Positions 23,126-36,387 of a stretch of 64,000 nucleotides of DNA are shown here, in pieces. The notes below the pieces were generated by a model. It had not been told where the DNA came from. It did no database searches and saw only the letters and a list, made by a program, of their open reading frames with translations. The translations under genes and the position numbers were made by a program. Position 1 is the stretch's first letter; every line of letters begins with the position of its first letter. The stretch spans positions 355,502 to 419,501 of the forward strand of contig ML977010.1 in the NCBI GenBank assembly GCA_010015675.1. The letters are read 5' to 3'. The stretch comes from Byssothecium circinans (Eukaryota; Ascomycota; Dothideomycetes; Pleosporales; Massarinaceae).

Positions 23126-25265
23126 ATGAGGGTCACTTTAATTGGTGCGGCGTCGCTGCTCACAGCCAGCTCCTTCGCATCACCAATCGATAGTCGAGAT
23201 GCATCTCAACTTGCTTCTGCCAATCCGTTAATTTTCGAGAAGCGTCAGGGCCCGGGCTCCTACTACGCCATCACTGGCGCAACAGGTGGCGTTCAGCCCC
23301 GGAAAGAGATCCGTGACTTGGAGAAGGCTGGCGGAGAGATGTGGAATCTGTTTCTTCTCGCTATGGCGGACTTTCAAGCGATGAATCAAGAGGTCATCGA
23401 TTCGTATTATCAGATTGCAGGTACGGATTGGGATATCGGTATCATCGGATTATCCTAACAATCGCCACAGGTATCCATGGCATGCCCTGGTAAGCTCATA
23501 ATTGCAGCTCGGGCGTATCTTACTTATTTGGCCAGGACTTCTTGGGATGGTGTTCAGGGCACCGGCGCGAATACACCTGGAGCGCAAATGGGCTATTGCC
23601 CGCATGGTCAAGTTCTCTTTGGAACCTGGCACCGACCGTACCTTGTCCTGTTTGAGGTCAGTAATTCTCCGAATTGACCACTTCGTACATTTGAGTACTG
23701 AAGCACAATAGCAAAAATTGCAGAGGGTCGCGACTAACATTGCGAACACCTTTCCAACTGCTACGCGCGCGAAATACCAGGATGCTGCTACAAAGATCCG
23801 TATCCCGTACTGGGACTGGGCGAAGGCAGTCCCCACCGACCAGCCAATTGTGCCCACTTCTCTCTCAAACGAAAAGACATCTGTGACGTTCCCGAATGGG
23901 ACAACGGCTTCAATCGACAACCCATTGTTTGATTACAACTTCCACCCTCTTGACCACACCCAGATCAATGGGACAGTAAGCACATCATATCCTACTAGCA
24001 TACGATGCTAACGCTATTCAGGGCTGCAGATTGGGCGCTGGTCCTAGCGGAGGCCTTCCATCTGTCTGTGACAACATGCAAATGACTATTCGCGCAGGAC
24101 TGACCGCCACCGACAACGGTGCACTAGAGTCAAATTTGCGAAAAGACCTTGCTTCCCGACGCAGCTCGTTGTATGCAGTCTTGTCGCAGTACCAGCATTT
24201 CACTCAGGTTATCTCAACCCAGACATGCGGTTCTCTCGCGCGTGTCGGCAACCTAGAGAGCATCCACAATCCCATTCACAATGCTTTCTTCCCGGGACAC
24301 ATGAGTCCTAGCAGCGTCGCAGCTTTCGATCCGATCTTCTGGTTCCACCATGCGAACGTCGACCGCCAAATCGCTTTGCATCAAGCTGTGTTTCCTGGCA
24401 CCTATCTTGAGTCCTGTGCGGCCGAAACGGCGACTTTCACCATCGAGACGGGAGAATTACTGGACGCCGGCTCTGCACTCACGCCTTTTCATAAGAATGC
24501 TGCTGGCGATTTCTGGACTTCGACCTCTATCAGCAACATTCGCGACTTGGGCTATACCTACCCTGAGCTCGCAAACAACCCTCCCAATGCGACCATCGTT
24601 GCCAGCATAAAGGCGCAGTACTCCGGACCGCCCAACGTTCTTGTTTCAACCTCAAAGGCGAAGCGTCAAGCTCCCGTACCAGCGACCAAGGAGCTCTATC
24701 TCGCCGAAGTTAAGGTTCCGCTCTACGGGCTCGATGATGGCGACAATGGAGCGGCTCCCTACAATGTACTGCTTTTTTTGGGTGAACCGAAAGGCAACTC
24801 CAAACAGTGGGCTTTCGGTGACAATTACATTGGCACTGCCTCATCACTTGGTGGAAGAAACGTTCAGAAGGACGATGTTACGCCAGTGCCAATCGATTTA
24901 TCGATAAGTCTGTCCAAGGCCATCGCTGCGGCGGCTACGACGGAGGAGGGGGCGAAGGAATATCTGAAGGCGAATTTGAAGTACCGCCTTGAGCTTGTAA
25001 GTACTGCCAATTTTCAAGAGTCGAGCAACTTCTTCCAAAGCTCGGACCTCGTAAAGCGTTGCAAAGCTGGTAGCAGTTCCCCGTGTTTCCGTATGAGAAC
25101 ACCAACATTTGCTGACTTTCGCAGGGTGGTGTCGAGATCCCGAAGGATAAAGTACCGGCACTGGAGATATCTTTGATCAGCACTGATGTGGAAATCGCTC
25201 AGTCAGACGATACTTTCGACCGATGGGTTGGCGGTTTCAAGGAGCACGGCAAGGTCGTCGGCTAG
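23126..25265 (+). CDS. Secreted tyrosinase (type-3 copper polyphenol oxidase)
   Basis: Six exons, 23126-23420, 23471-23489, 23536-23656, 23712-23975, 24022-24996 and 25125-25265, encode 604 residues. The start MRVTLIGAASLLTASSFA is a signal peptide, followed by a dibasic EKR at about residue 40 that suggests a Kex2-type pro-segment. Copper site A is formed by His101 (IHGMPW), His128 (CPHGQ) and His137 (GTWHRPY); site B by His315 and His319 (IHNPIHNAFF) and a His in WFHHANVDR near 342-343. A KR site near SKAKRQAPV precedes a C-terminal domain of the sort cleaved during activation of fungal tyrosinases. The enzyme would oxidise phenols to o-quinones (melanin, browning or detoxification). Exon 2 is a 19-nt microexon carrying the first copper ligand. 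The distal gene order gives no pigment cluster. Confidence 0.92.
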
Positions 25266-25758
25266 ATGACCTCAGGCGCATATTTGTAACCATCTCTCAC
25301 ATCTCTTTATGTCAAGATCGTACTCTTCTTCATCTCTTCTACCTCCTATCAATACACCTCGCTATCCTCCCCGTGACATATTCTACGCCCTGCGCATCCG
25401 GTAAAATACAACTACCTAGGGACCACGCCAAGTGAAATAGATGAACGCGCCGAAGCTCCAAATGACGCTGCGTCTTTTCTCCGGATTTACCTCATGTTGG
25501 TCTCCGTTTGGTTATGTTTCGCTTTAATCTAGAAGTGCGCAGTGTGCTAATAGTACAATTTGCAGTAAGATGGACGACCTACTCTACACTCGCGCGTGTG
25601 TGACGCCCGGTAAGCTTCAACATACGCCTACGCATGGGTAGTGCTAATCCTTCCACATATGCAGTGGTATTAAAAGACGCTTAGGGACGTCATCAAAATA
25701 TCTAGTAACCATCACGTTCGACCCAGACAAGTCCAGGTCGATCCTTGACGATAGAACT
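25266..25758. other. Intergenic region
   Basis: The 3' flank of the tyrosinase and the promoter of the following gene; nothing else is seen. Confidence 0.5.
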
Positions 25759-26814
25759 ATGAAACTCACCACACCCACCACAGCTTTCATCGCCCTCGCA
25801 TCAGCCGGCCCAAACGCGCCACTCACAACCCCACAAAGACGCGATGTCCCTAATGTCGGAGAGCACACAAGTACCTCTACCATTTACTCTCCTAAAATAA
25901 CGCTGATGCATCCAGTGCGCGGCAACATCTCCTCCATAGCAGCCTGGACCTACAACGCCCTCGCCTACGCCATCGTCACAGCCTCAAACTCCACCAGAGA
26001 TCTAACATACCTTTGCGCCAACTTCAACGCCATAAGCCCGCGCCTCTACACCGCCTTTCCCGAACCCTCCGGCGACATCGCCGCCTTCGCCCGCTCCACA
26101 CTCTGTTCTTCCTCTACCTCGAATCCGCCCGCACCTTTACCTATCTGGTACAATACTCTTTGGTACATGAAATCGTACCTCGCGGGCATCTTCACTGTAC
26201 AGGGATACTACGGAAAGCCCTTCGTTAATGAAATCGAGAATGGACAGTTTTACGCGGACATGTGTTGGTACCTTGAAGGCAGTCTTTTGAGGGGGTTGTG
26301 GGCGCCGAATCGCGATACTGATGAGAGTGGTGTGGATGTTGAGAGCAGTTGGTGTGCTATGAGTGGGTATTATGGCAAGGGGGATTATTCTATGTATACG
26401 AATGCTTCGGTTCCAGACAACACCGCTAAAGAAGTAGATGTATTAGTGTCAAAACTTATGGCGAGGGCGCTGAAGCTCGTGCTGGCGGAAAAGGCACAGG
26501 TGGAGTATATTTGCGCGCATTATATGAGGTTTGAGGCCGGGGCTAAGGGGCTGGGGCTTGTGTCTGAGGTGGTTTGGGAGATAGTTTGTGGAGAGGGAAA
26601 CAGGGGGGTTGTTGAGGTAGGGAAGGCGAAGGGGGAGTTGTTGGGGGCGATGACGGAGCTGTTTGTTTTGCAGTTGTTGGAGGGTGGGAATTATAAGGGG
26701 TATCATAAGTATGTTTGTGAGACTTATAAAGCGGATGGGTTGGCGAAGGTGGGGTTGGATGGGGCAAAGGTTATTAAGGCTGCTTGTGAGGCTGCGAAGA
26801 GGGAGCTGGGTTGA
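25759..26814 (+). CDS. Hypothetical secreted protein with eight cysteines
   Basis: A single exon of 351 residues starts MKLTTPTTAFIALASAGPNA, a moderate secretion signal. The mature part contains eight well-spaced Cys residues, several N-glycosylation sites and aromatic-rich blocks such as GYYGKPFVNEIENGQFYADM and a repeated CxxxxxG pattern. I do not recognise a family. Strand composition changes within the gene: the first third is C-rich on the coding strand and the last third strongly G-rich, for example around 26540-26780. The stop precedes the 3' end of the convergent FMN-dehydrogenase gene by about 160 bp. Its position among secreted enzymes suggests an extracellular role, which is inference. 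The open frame is long and the Cys pattern regular, so it is likely real. Confidence 0.7.
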   Translation: MKLTTPTTAFIALASAGPNAPLTTPQRRDVPNVGEHTSTSTIYSPKITLMHPVRGNISSIAAWTYNALAYAIVTASNSTRDLTYLCANFNAISPRLYTAFPEPSGDIAAFARSTLCSSSTSNPPAPLPIWYNTLWYMKSYLAGIFTVQGYYGKPFVNEIENGQFYADMCWYLEGSLLRGLWAPNRDTDESGVDVESSWCAMSGYYGKGDYSMYTNASVPDNTAKEVDVLVSKLMARALKLVLAEKAQVEYICAHYMRFEAGAKGLGLVSEVVWEIVCGEGNRGVVEVGKAKGELLGAMTELFVLQLLEGGNYKGYHKYVCETYKADGLAKVGLDGAKVIKAACEAAKRELG

Positions 26815-26977
26815 GACTTTAGGCAATTGGTGCGTCAAGTGGACGAGTTTGAAGTATTCAAGTTCAGTAAGGAATCATGTTACTCATTATACATGCTAAA
26901 AATACATCCAGATCCTGCGACCCATTTCCCCTCTATTTCATTTTCACTCCGATCCACAGAGTTTCATCTCTAAGCAT

Positions 26978-28186
26978 CTAGCTGAACCAACCATTAAGGC
27001 TCCTCCAGTCCACATACTTCGACCCAATCTGCTTCAAATCCGCAACCCCCAAATTCGCAGCATCGATAGCGATCTCATGCTTCAAAAGCTGCACCGCCTT
27101 CGCAACCCCCTCAGCGCCATAAACATTACTATACATAAACGGACGACCAAGACCAACAGCCCTAACACCCAACGCTAACAACTTCAAAACATCAGCGCCA
27201 TACCTAACGCCCCCATCCGCATAAACCTCAACCTGCTGAAAGATCTCGGGCGCCTCATTGTAGATCTCCAACGCGACCTCCAGCGACGACGGCGTAGTAT
27301 CCAACTGTCGACCACCATGGTTACTCAAATAAATCGCCTTGACGCCATTTTGCACCGCAAGCTTCGCGTCGTCAACCGTCTGGATACCCTTGGGAATAAT
27401 CGGCAACTTCGTCATGTTGCTAAGCCTGTGGTACAGATCCCAAGTCAAGAGACTATAACTGGAATCCGCACTCCCAACCCCATACCTCTGCGCGCGATGC
27501 CGATTCCCATCTGCGGCAGAATCAACAGTGAGAACAATCGCCTTAGACCCGCTCTTCTCAACCCGCTCAAATAACGCCCTCGTCTGCGTGTCGTTGTCCG
27601 TGAGATATACCTGCTGGAATAGGACTTGACTCCCATTCCCCGCCTTCGCAGCGGCGATGTCTTCAAGTGTCTTCGACGAGTATATACTAGGCATATACAA
27701 GATATTTCCAGCAGCGGCACCTTTCACCAAGCCCAGCTCGCCGTCCGCATGCGCGTAGCCTGCCCGAGCGCATGGAGCGATGAAGATCGGCGCGCTAAAA
27801 TTGTGGCCTAGGATCGTGGTCGGGAGCGAGTCTTCGATCTTGGTGATGTCGACCATGACGCGGGGACGGAGGCGGAAGCGCTCGAAGACTTCGAGGTTGT
27901 TGCGGTACGACCATTCGCCTGCCGCGCCGTTGCGGTAGTAGGTGTACGAGGATGTGTTCATTGCTTGGCGGGCTGCCCAGTCGAAGTCTGGGAGGCCGAC
28001 GAGTCTGTTGAGGTCGGGGAGGGTGCCGTTGGAGACGGCAGTGAATTGCGCGTCGATTCTGTGGGTTTGGTTATTATGGGATTTGGGTAGGGGTGTGAGG
28101 GTTGGAACGCACCCTGTATCAGGCTCATTGATGAAGGGACGAGCTGCAAGCGCCGTGGAGGCTAGAGTGAGGATAGAAATGCGCAT
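26978..28186 (-). CDS. Secreted FMN-dependent 2-hydroxyacid oxidase/dehydrogenase
   Basis: Exon 1 (28113-28186) encodes a signal peptide (MRISILTLASTALAARPF) and NEPDT; exon 2 (26978-28058) encodes the enzyme, 384 residues in all. The 54-nt intron is a multiple of three and has no stop, so a reading without splicing gives 402 residues; GTGCGT...CCCACAG borders and a Gly-Ile join favour splicing. The catalytic motif SNHGGRQLD, with the active-site His, together with the substrate/FMN blocks (PIFIAPCARAGYAH, VLTVDSAADGNR, YADGGVRYGADVLK) places it in the L-lactate dehydrogenase/glycolate oxidase family. The classic members are peroxisomal or mitochondrial; this one has a secretion signal and no cytochrome b5 domain. 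The substrate is not determinable by eye. Confidence 0.9.
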   Translation of the reverse strand: MRISILTLASTALAARPFINEPDTGCVPTLTPLPKSHNNQTHRIDAQFTAVSNGTLPDLNRLVGLPDFDWAARQAMNTSSYTYYRNGAAGEWSYRNNLEVFERFRLRPRVMVDITKIEDSLPTTILGHNFSAPIFIAPCARAGYAHADGELGLVKGAAAGNILYMPSIYSSKTLEDIAAAKAGNGSQVLFQQVYLTDNDTQTRALFERVEKSGSKAIVLTVDSAADGNRHRAQRYGVGSADSSYSLLTWDLYHRLSNMTKLPIIPKGIQTVDDAKLAVQNGVKAIYLSNHGGRQLDTTPSSLEVALEIYNEAPEIFQQVEVYADGGVRYGADVLKLLALGVRAVGLGRPFMYSNVYGAEGVAKAVQLLKHEIAIDAANLGVADLKQIGSKYVDWRSLNGWFS

Positions 28187-30271
<2,085 letters not shown>

Positions 30272-30947
30272 ATGATGAAATGAGGGGTGAAGTTAGCGTT
30301 GGGATCGTGGAGAACGGCGTAGCTGCATTTAAAATGAAACATCAGTTTGAGCCAATCGATGAAGATCCTAAATCGAGACTAAGGTATCTCCAGCTTGGTG
30401 TCTGTCGTGCAAACCCGGGACGCTGGTTGCAATCTTACCTCCACAACCGCGCCGTACGTGATATCCCGCCATCACTTCATTTCAGATCTTAGATATCGCC
30501 ACAAGAAATAATATATTATTTAGTATACTAAATGAGTGTATAGATGCAGGATCTGCAAAACCTGCCACAAAACTTCAGAATTAAAAAAATGATCAAAGGA
30601 GTGTGTGATGTACAGTAGGAAGCATACAAGGAAATGACTGACATAAGAAATAAAATGATAACTATAAGAAATACAGCATGCCTTGACTTGGGCTAGACTG
30701 AGAGTTGAGAAAGACCCAGATTCACGTCTGCAATGATAACTCAGCTGACCCGGCGCGCTAGGACGACCGATCCCAGCATCAAGTCTGAGACAAACGAAAA
30801 TCGGTGAGAGCGAATCGTATCCATGGTTCCAGATTTTCCGGGAGGTCTTCATCAGGTGGGAGCGCCCCAATTCCTGGTCGATGCACAAACCTCAATGACT
30901 TCATGACGGTTGGACTTTGATACATGCAGGGGTACACTAATTTCTCG
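30272..30947. other. Convergent intergenic region
   Basis: An AT-rich stretch between the cutinase 3' end and the 3' end of a reverse-strand hypothetical gene. No gene is supported. Confidence 0.5.
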
Positions 30948-31529
30948 TCAGAACCACAATACAAAAAAGGGCGGAACGAAAGACTTGCGGTTCTCTGTGC
31001 AATTCAAGCCGAACAATTCCATCCAGCTTCCAGCAATGTCGTTGGATATGGTGCCGGGCCGGACATTGATTTGCCGCTCCTCTGCTGACCACCATATGCA
31101 GTGAAATTGATTTACAACCTCTGGTAGAGCTTTTCCGTTTCCTCCAAAGGCGGATGCCTGTTCACCACTCATGCCAGCGATTGTACATCGTAGGTGCCAT
31201 ACTTTGTACCCAGATTGCTTATCTGCAGCGCACGCTCGTGCTACGTTGCCATTGGAAGTAACTCCATGTTTGCAAAATTTCAAGTTCTCCTTTCCGGGAC
31301 CAAATTTGGCTTTGTGGCGGATGTGTTCCGGGATATAGATGCACCAAATACGGTAGTATAAGTAGAATCTAGGATCCGGTATGGACCAGTCGTTGTCGGT
31401 TACGTCGATCCATTGCCCAGTTGCGCGCACCGAGTCCGGTAGTAGTACGTCTGGTGGATTTGGAGCTGTCGGCTGCTGATTTGTAGGTGGAGGTGGCATG
31501 GAGGATGAGGATGCTTGTGACGCGCTCAT
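30948..31529 (-). CDS. Hypothetical protein, 193 aa
   Basis: A single exon of 193 residues starts at MSASQASSSSM, the first ATG of the frame. The N-terminal 40 residues are Ser/Pro-rich and low in complexity; the rest is an aromatic-rich globular-looking segment (DPRFYLYYRIWCIYIPEHIR) with four Cys and the block FHCIWWSAEERQINVRPG. There is no signal peptide or membrane helix. No family is recognised. The regular composition beyond the low-complexity head and the absence of competing frames support a real gene. It stops with Phe-Val-Leu-Trp-Phe. No transcript evidence is available, and an additional exon cannot be excluded. Confidence 0.55.
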   Translation of the reverse strand: MSASQASSSSMPPPPTNQQPTAPNPPDVLLPDSVRATGQWIDVTDNDWSIPDPRFYLYYRIWCIYIPEHIRHKAKFGPGKENLKFCKHGVTSNGNVARACAADKQSGYKVWHLRCTIAGMSGEQASAFGGNGKALPEVVNQFHCIWWSAEERQINVRPGTISNDIAGSWMELFGLNCTENRKSFVPPFFVLWF

Positions 31530-31982
31530 GTTTTCGAGTGTTCGTAAGGGTGGTGTTGTCTGCAAAGGAAGCTTTCGGAAAGGTAGTATTGTAAATGATT
31601 GAGTGATTGAGGAAGGTGGTGAAAGCAGTACGGTGGGCCCTTTTATACTCGTCCTTGACTCATTCCTCTATATTCATCGTCATTGCTCGTTGACTCATTT
31701 ACATACTCAAGCTAGGAGTCGATTCTCTGTGGTACGTAGCACGTTGAACATGTCACCTCCGCCGCGGCACTGCTCGGTCTGTTGGTCACAGGTGGGCACG
31801 TCTGCATAGGCATATGACTTGGAGGGCTCAGCTCAACCTCCATTTGTATTCTATGAGTACTGGTGACCAGCAGCTGCGCGCGCATCTGGGGACCTCGTAT
31901 CACGCGGACTGTTTGATCGACGGACTTGGTGAGTCTGGAGTGTTTCATTTCGACGGCAAGCTCACGTACCAACTTCATCTCC
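31530..31982. other. Intergenic region
   Basis: The promoter of the upstream reverse gene and the 3' flank of the next reverse gene. Nothing else is supported. Confidence 0.5.
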
Positions 31983-32946
31983 TCAGCCGCTGATGGGAGT
32001 ATCCGGGATCGAAAGTGTGGTAAAGTTCCACGTCTTACCACTATCCGCCGTCGACATCTTGCCACCCGTTGCGCCATACGGCCAGTTTCCAGTCTTACCG
32101 AAACTCTGGTCCGCTTTGTGGAGTACGATGGAGATATCTTCCCATTCTGGGCCTCTAGTTAGCGAGATAATTGTCCGTATAATGAAGTAAAGACAGCATA
32201 CTGTGAGCGGGCGCAGGAGCGCAATTGCCAGATGCACACTCGATGGAGATGTAGAAGAGGTTGCCTTTCTGGCCTTTGCCTAGTTATGTCGTCAGCGTTG
32301 TGTCACCTGGGTCTGGATTACAGAATGGGGAAACAAACTTGTTGACACGCTGGATACTAGTTTGTTGTTGATGTAGAGGTTCTGGTCCCACAGCGTCGTG
32401 CTGGGGTTGAGCTTATCTACGGGCTCGTCAATTCTGTCGCTGATATCATCAAAGGGAGGGGATAAAACATACAGTGCGTCCTAATTCGGGATCCAGGGCT
32501 AGCGACAACAGCATTTCCAACTGTTGGGTTGGTGCCTAGTAGCGATACTTCCTTAGTGTTCACTCTTGTGACGTAGCCACCGTTTACGTACTCCCGACCA
32601 GAGTGTATGCGAAATTGCACCAGTTCTTTCCCAGATTCGTGCAGTAGCCACTACCTTAAAGTAAGCTGCAGGACCTCTATATGATTGGTGTTTCCTTGAT
32701 GTCATACCTGCCCGCAGGTCCGTTTTGAGTCACCCCCTGAAGGAAGTCCCTTTGGTCCATCATGATCGCACTCCACAACGCGACATCGCCGGTGATAGGA
32801 TTCGGAATATTTCCAACAACGAGAGTAGCGACGGCTTCGGTGATGTATGCATCGTTTTTGGTGTTGAGGGTAATGACGTCGAGGTTGGCGTGGGTTTGGT
32901 GGATGAGGGCAGCAAGAGCGACTATCGATGTACGGAGTCCCTTCAT
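31983..32946 (-). CDS. Hypothetical secreted protein, multi-exon
   Basis: Six exons are proposed: 32708-32946, 32599-32650, 32473-32551, 32339-32416, 32202-32279 and 31983-32146, giving 229 residues. The start MKGLRTSIVALAALIHQTHA is a secretion signal. The chain includes GYCTNLGKNWCNFAYTL, SPGSRIRTHYKLNPSTTLW, NLFYISIECASGNC and YGATGGKMSTADSGKTWNF, consistent with a compact disulphide-containing extracellular protein. I do not recognise a named domain. All joins keep phase, but the second intron (32552-32598, 47 nt) needs a weak GTCGGG donor; a stronger GTAAAC donor nearby does not restore the frame. A frameshift there is therefore an alternative. Small exons of 52-79 nt separated by short introns are unusual compared with the neighbours. 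Confidence 0.65.
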
Positions 32947-34010
32947 GGTGGATCTATTTAACAGATGTAAATAGAATTGTGGATGAAGTTGGAAAACTCA
33001 AAGTTGAATAGAATATATATATGTGCGGGCGGCCTATATTTTCCGTGTGCATTTGGATCTTCGGGGGTTTTATTAGATGCTCCTTTCCCATTAAATTAAT
33101 CCGTGCGAGATGGAATGATGCGTATAGTATATATTAATTATTCATTTGAACGTCGAGACATTTACTAGGGCCCCCTAGTTGCTCGCGACGTTTCGTTTCG
33201 GTCTTTATTTTGCTGCGCCACATACATGCATAGACCTGATCTGATTGGGATGCTGGTAGTGGCTAGCGTAGCGCAGTTTACCGTGGCAGCCTTGGGATCG
33301 TGGAGAGTCTAGACAACGACCGCGCGTGATGACTTCAGGTCTTGGACTCAAGCGGATATTACTAGCAAACGTCTTGATGGCCGGATGGCACGTGATGGGT
33401 AAACTGAGGGGTGGGGTAAACTCCAGGTGAAACGCAACCGTAACAGCCCCAGCCCAATAACCTCGGCTTTCGAAAGCACAACACACCAAGCGGTCCCACA
33501 CCTTCACAGCACGCCGCGATACCAACCACCGCCATGCGGAATCGCACACGTATGCTCCCCAGCCTTAGTTGCCCCGTTACGACAGCAGCCCAAATCTTCA
33601 GAATACAATGCGGCGAAAATAAGAGCCGACGCGATATCCAACGCAGCCTTAAACCCGCCGCAATGCAGTGACAAGCAGCGGCGATGCGGTACACACAACA
33701 GGCGCGCCAGCCCCCGAAAGGTACTACAGCCTTGAACTGAGTTCTAAACACATTGCTACAAGCGACAGAGTCGTGCAGCGGTTAACTGCCGCCAGACCTT
33801 GAACAAAATGAGAGCTAGGGGGATAGATATCATAACAGGAGAGGAGATGATTTGCCGTTCTTCTAGTGATAAATATGAAGACCTAGAGTCGTTATGTAGC
33901 TCCGTTTGTATGCGGTAGATCAGAGGAGCTAGCATGGTCCTGTTTCAAAGGTTATGTAGTGAGTTTTTCCTATTGGTGGGGTGCATTAATCTCTTCATGT
34001 TCTCAGAGTC
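32947..34010. other. Intergenic region left of transposon
   Basis: No gene is supported. It is AT-rich around 33000-33170. It ends at the TA dinucleotide used as target by the transposon. Confidence 0.55.
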
Positions 34011-34012
34011 TA

Positions 34013-34046
34013 CTGCGCCTTGTCAACACCGACGGGACAAACAGGG
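34013..34046. repeat. Left terminal inverted repeat of Tc1/mariner element
   Basis: 34 bp, identical to the reverse complement of 36388-36421, abutting TA at 34011-34012. Confidence 0.95.
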
Positions 34047-34354
34047 ATCCTGTCACAGAGCCCTGCTAGCTTCGGTCCAGATTTGTATGAGGCTTAGTGC
34101 GTAATCCAGGACAGGAAATCGCCGACGTCGATGGCAGGGGAGATATCAGAGTGTTATTTGGTGAGGTGGTGAATGGATTTTGGTATTTTTGGTCACGTGT
34201 AGGCTCAATATGAGGCTCAAAAAACGCGTATATACTAGCCAGAGTCGATTTTTTTGGTGTTTTAAGTATTGTAGTATACAAATGAGCGGCTGGGAGGCCT
34301 CTAGGGCCGTCCTATAGTATATAGGAAATGCGGATTTCTCTCTCTCCACCATAC

Positions 34355-35887
34355 TTACCACGGTGTATGGCCTCCCCCAGCAGCTATACAGGCCTCAATA
34401 CGCGCTGGCATGGTCTCTACAAGGCGCAAAAGGTCAGCAGAAGTAATTGCGTCCCACTCTTCAAGCACCGCTGCCCTCATAGCTGCCTCTGCGTATGGCC
34501 TTGGTCGACGCCTTGCGATACGTTCCTTTATAACTTTCCATACACCCTCGATCAGGTTGAGGTCCGGGGAGTTGCCAGGCCAGTTAAGGAGCCGGTGGCC
34601 GTCGCGAGCAATTTGGAGGCGTGTAGCGTGAGCCCAGTGAGCTAGTGCTTTATCCATTTGAAGACAGACGAGAGGTGTACGTAGGCCAGTGCCAGCAAAG
34701 AGCCGTGTAAGGTGGCTACTATACCAAATAGCGTACGTGTGAAGCAGTGGGTATATGTACCGGAGAAAGGATACACTGCTAATTGTCCCCCAAAGCTCTC
34801 GCTCCCAAAACAGCAAAGGGCCTTTCTGGTCGCCTGCAAAGCAACCCCATATCATTGTATGGGGTATATTCTTTACTCGAGGCCCAATACAGTCTTCATA
34901 GTGTCGTTGCTCTGGCCGACGCGTTACCCAAAGTCGTTGGTGGCCACCGCGGTGCATAGCTGCCTCGTCTGTCCATACAACACCAAGCCAATCGTTTACT
35001 GTCCAGTGCCGTACAGAGAGGCAAAACTCGAGCCTTTGTCACCTCATATCCTCTGTAAGTATTGGCTTCTGTACAGCTACTGACCGGCGATATCTAGCTT
35101 GTTTGAGGAGACGTCGGATGGTTGATTCGGAGGCCGGTATACCGAGCTTATGAGCTAGCTCAGCGTAGCTAAGAGAGCGTCCCCATACACTATGCGACTC
35201 TATAAACTCCACTAATTGACGACGTACAGGCGACCCATATAAACGAGCATGGCGAGGACGGCGGCGAGGCGTAGAGGCCTCTGCAACGACGCGTTGAACG
35301 GTTGACAGTGGTACTGACAAGCACTGTGAAATCGAGCGTAAAGGCATGGCTAAGAAGCCGCGAAAGGCCTTCACAGCGCACCGAAGCTTGTACGGTAAGC
35401 CTCTCTCCTCCTCCCTACCACCCTCATCTTGATTGCTCTCAGCTAACTGAGCCCTTATTGCCTGTAGCTCTCCTTCTCTTGCGCGGGCGTCTCCAAGGCG
35501 TACTTCATTAGCTACCTGAATAGCTAACTCACGACGTCGCTCAGCGCGTAGTACCCTCCGAGCAACACGGCGACGATCACGACGCTCTCGACGATTGAGA
35601 GGCGAAGGAGTCTCTCTCTCTGGCTGCTGGCCGTTCTCCTCCTCTGGCTCCTCAGAGACTACATCCTCGCCCTCTGCGTTGGTGAGATCGACTACACTTG
35701 CCCGACGAAGCGTAGGTGGTGTAATAGCCCTAATAAGGCTCGCTGGGGTGGCTACGGCGGCCTCAATCAAGGGCATCAAATCGAGGTAGGGCGAAGAGCG
35801 CGCGGGCGGCTCATTATAAGGTGGTTGCTGGCTCCCATATGCAGAGTCCTCCTGTGAGTAGGGCGGTGGTGGGGAGCCTGGTGGCAT
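34355..35887 (-). pseudogene. Tc1/mariner transposase with one in-frame stop
   Basis: A 511-codon frame begins at 35887 and ends at the TAA at 34355-34357, interrupted only by TGA at 35039-35041 (codon 283). The first 165 residues are a Pro-rich, then acidic and basic extension not typical of short Tc1 transposases. A helix-turn-helix region follows (YKLRCAVKAFRGFLAMPLRS, SLSYAELAHKLGIPASESTI). The catalytic core has Asp307 (WTDEA), Asp412 (LQMDKALAH) and Glu447 (NSPDLNLIE), with 34 residues between the last two, the DD34E signature. The stop sits between the DNA-binding and catalytic halves and can be explained by CGA to TGA. Read as is, it would make only the DNA-binding half, a possible repressor. 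A sequencing error or readthrough is also possible. Confidence 0.9.
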
Positions 35888-36387
35888 GTTGGGTACGTAA
35901 AACAGTAAGATTTGACGACTTTGGACTGACTACTGTACTCACAGGATAGATGGCAAGCCTTTATGCACCTCGCTGAGAGCAATCAGCTCACTTTGGCGCC
36001 CTCATACAATAAAGATCGACTGAAGCAATATAGGAAAAACGATTATCACACTCCTATCACACTCCCGTCACAATCCTACGGCCCTATTCATTATAACACG
36101 TCGAAAAACCGCGTCAAAACAACCAAAAAACGCGTTTAAATCGAGCCTACAAAGGCCTCAACACCATGAAAACGGCCTAGGATAGCCCTACGTACAGGGC
36201 TCAATAGCCTCACAATAGGATATGGGATATATGGAAAAGCAGCTGTCACAGGACGTTCAATTCTGATGAAGCGCACGGCCCTTTTACCGGCTACCTAAAA
36301 GCTCGGTATTACTTCCAGCCTCATGAAAATCCGTACTGAATCGAGACTGACGATCAAGTAGTTATCCCTGAAAAATCCCTGCAAAAC

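Noticed and set aside
16394..25265. Secondary-metabolite gene cluster around transporter, monooxygenase and tyrosinase
   Set aside because: No core synthase, no pathway regulator and no tailoring set; the genes are better seen as independent.
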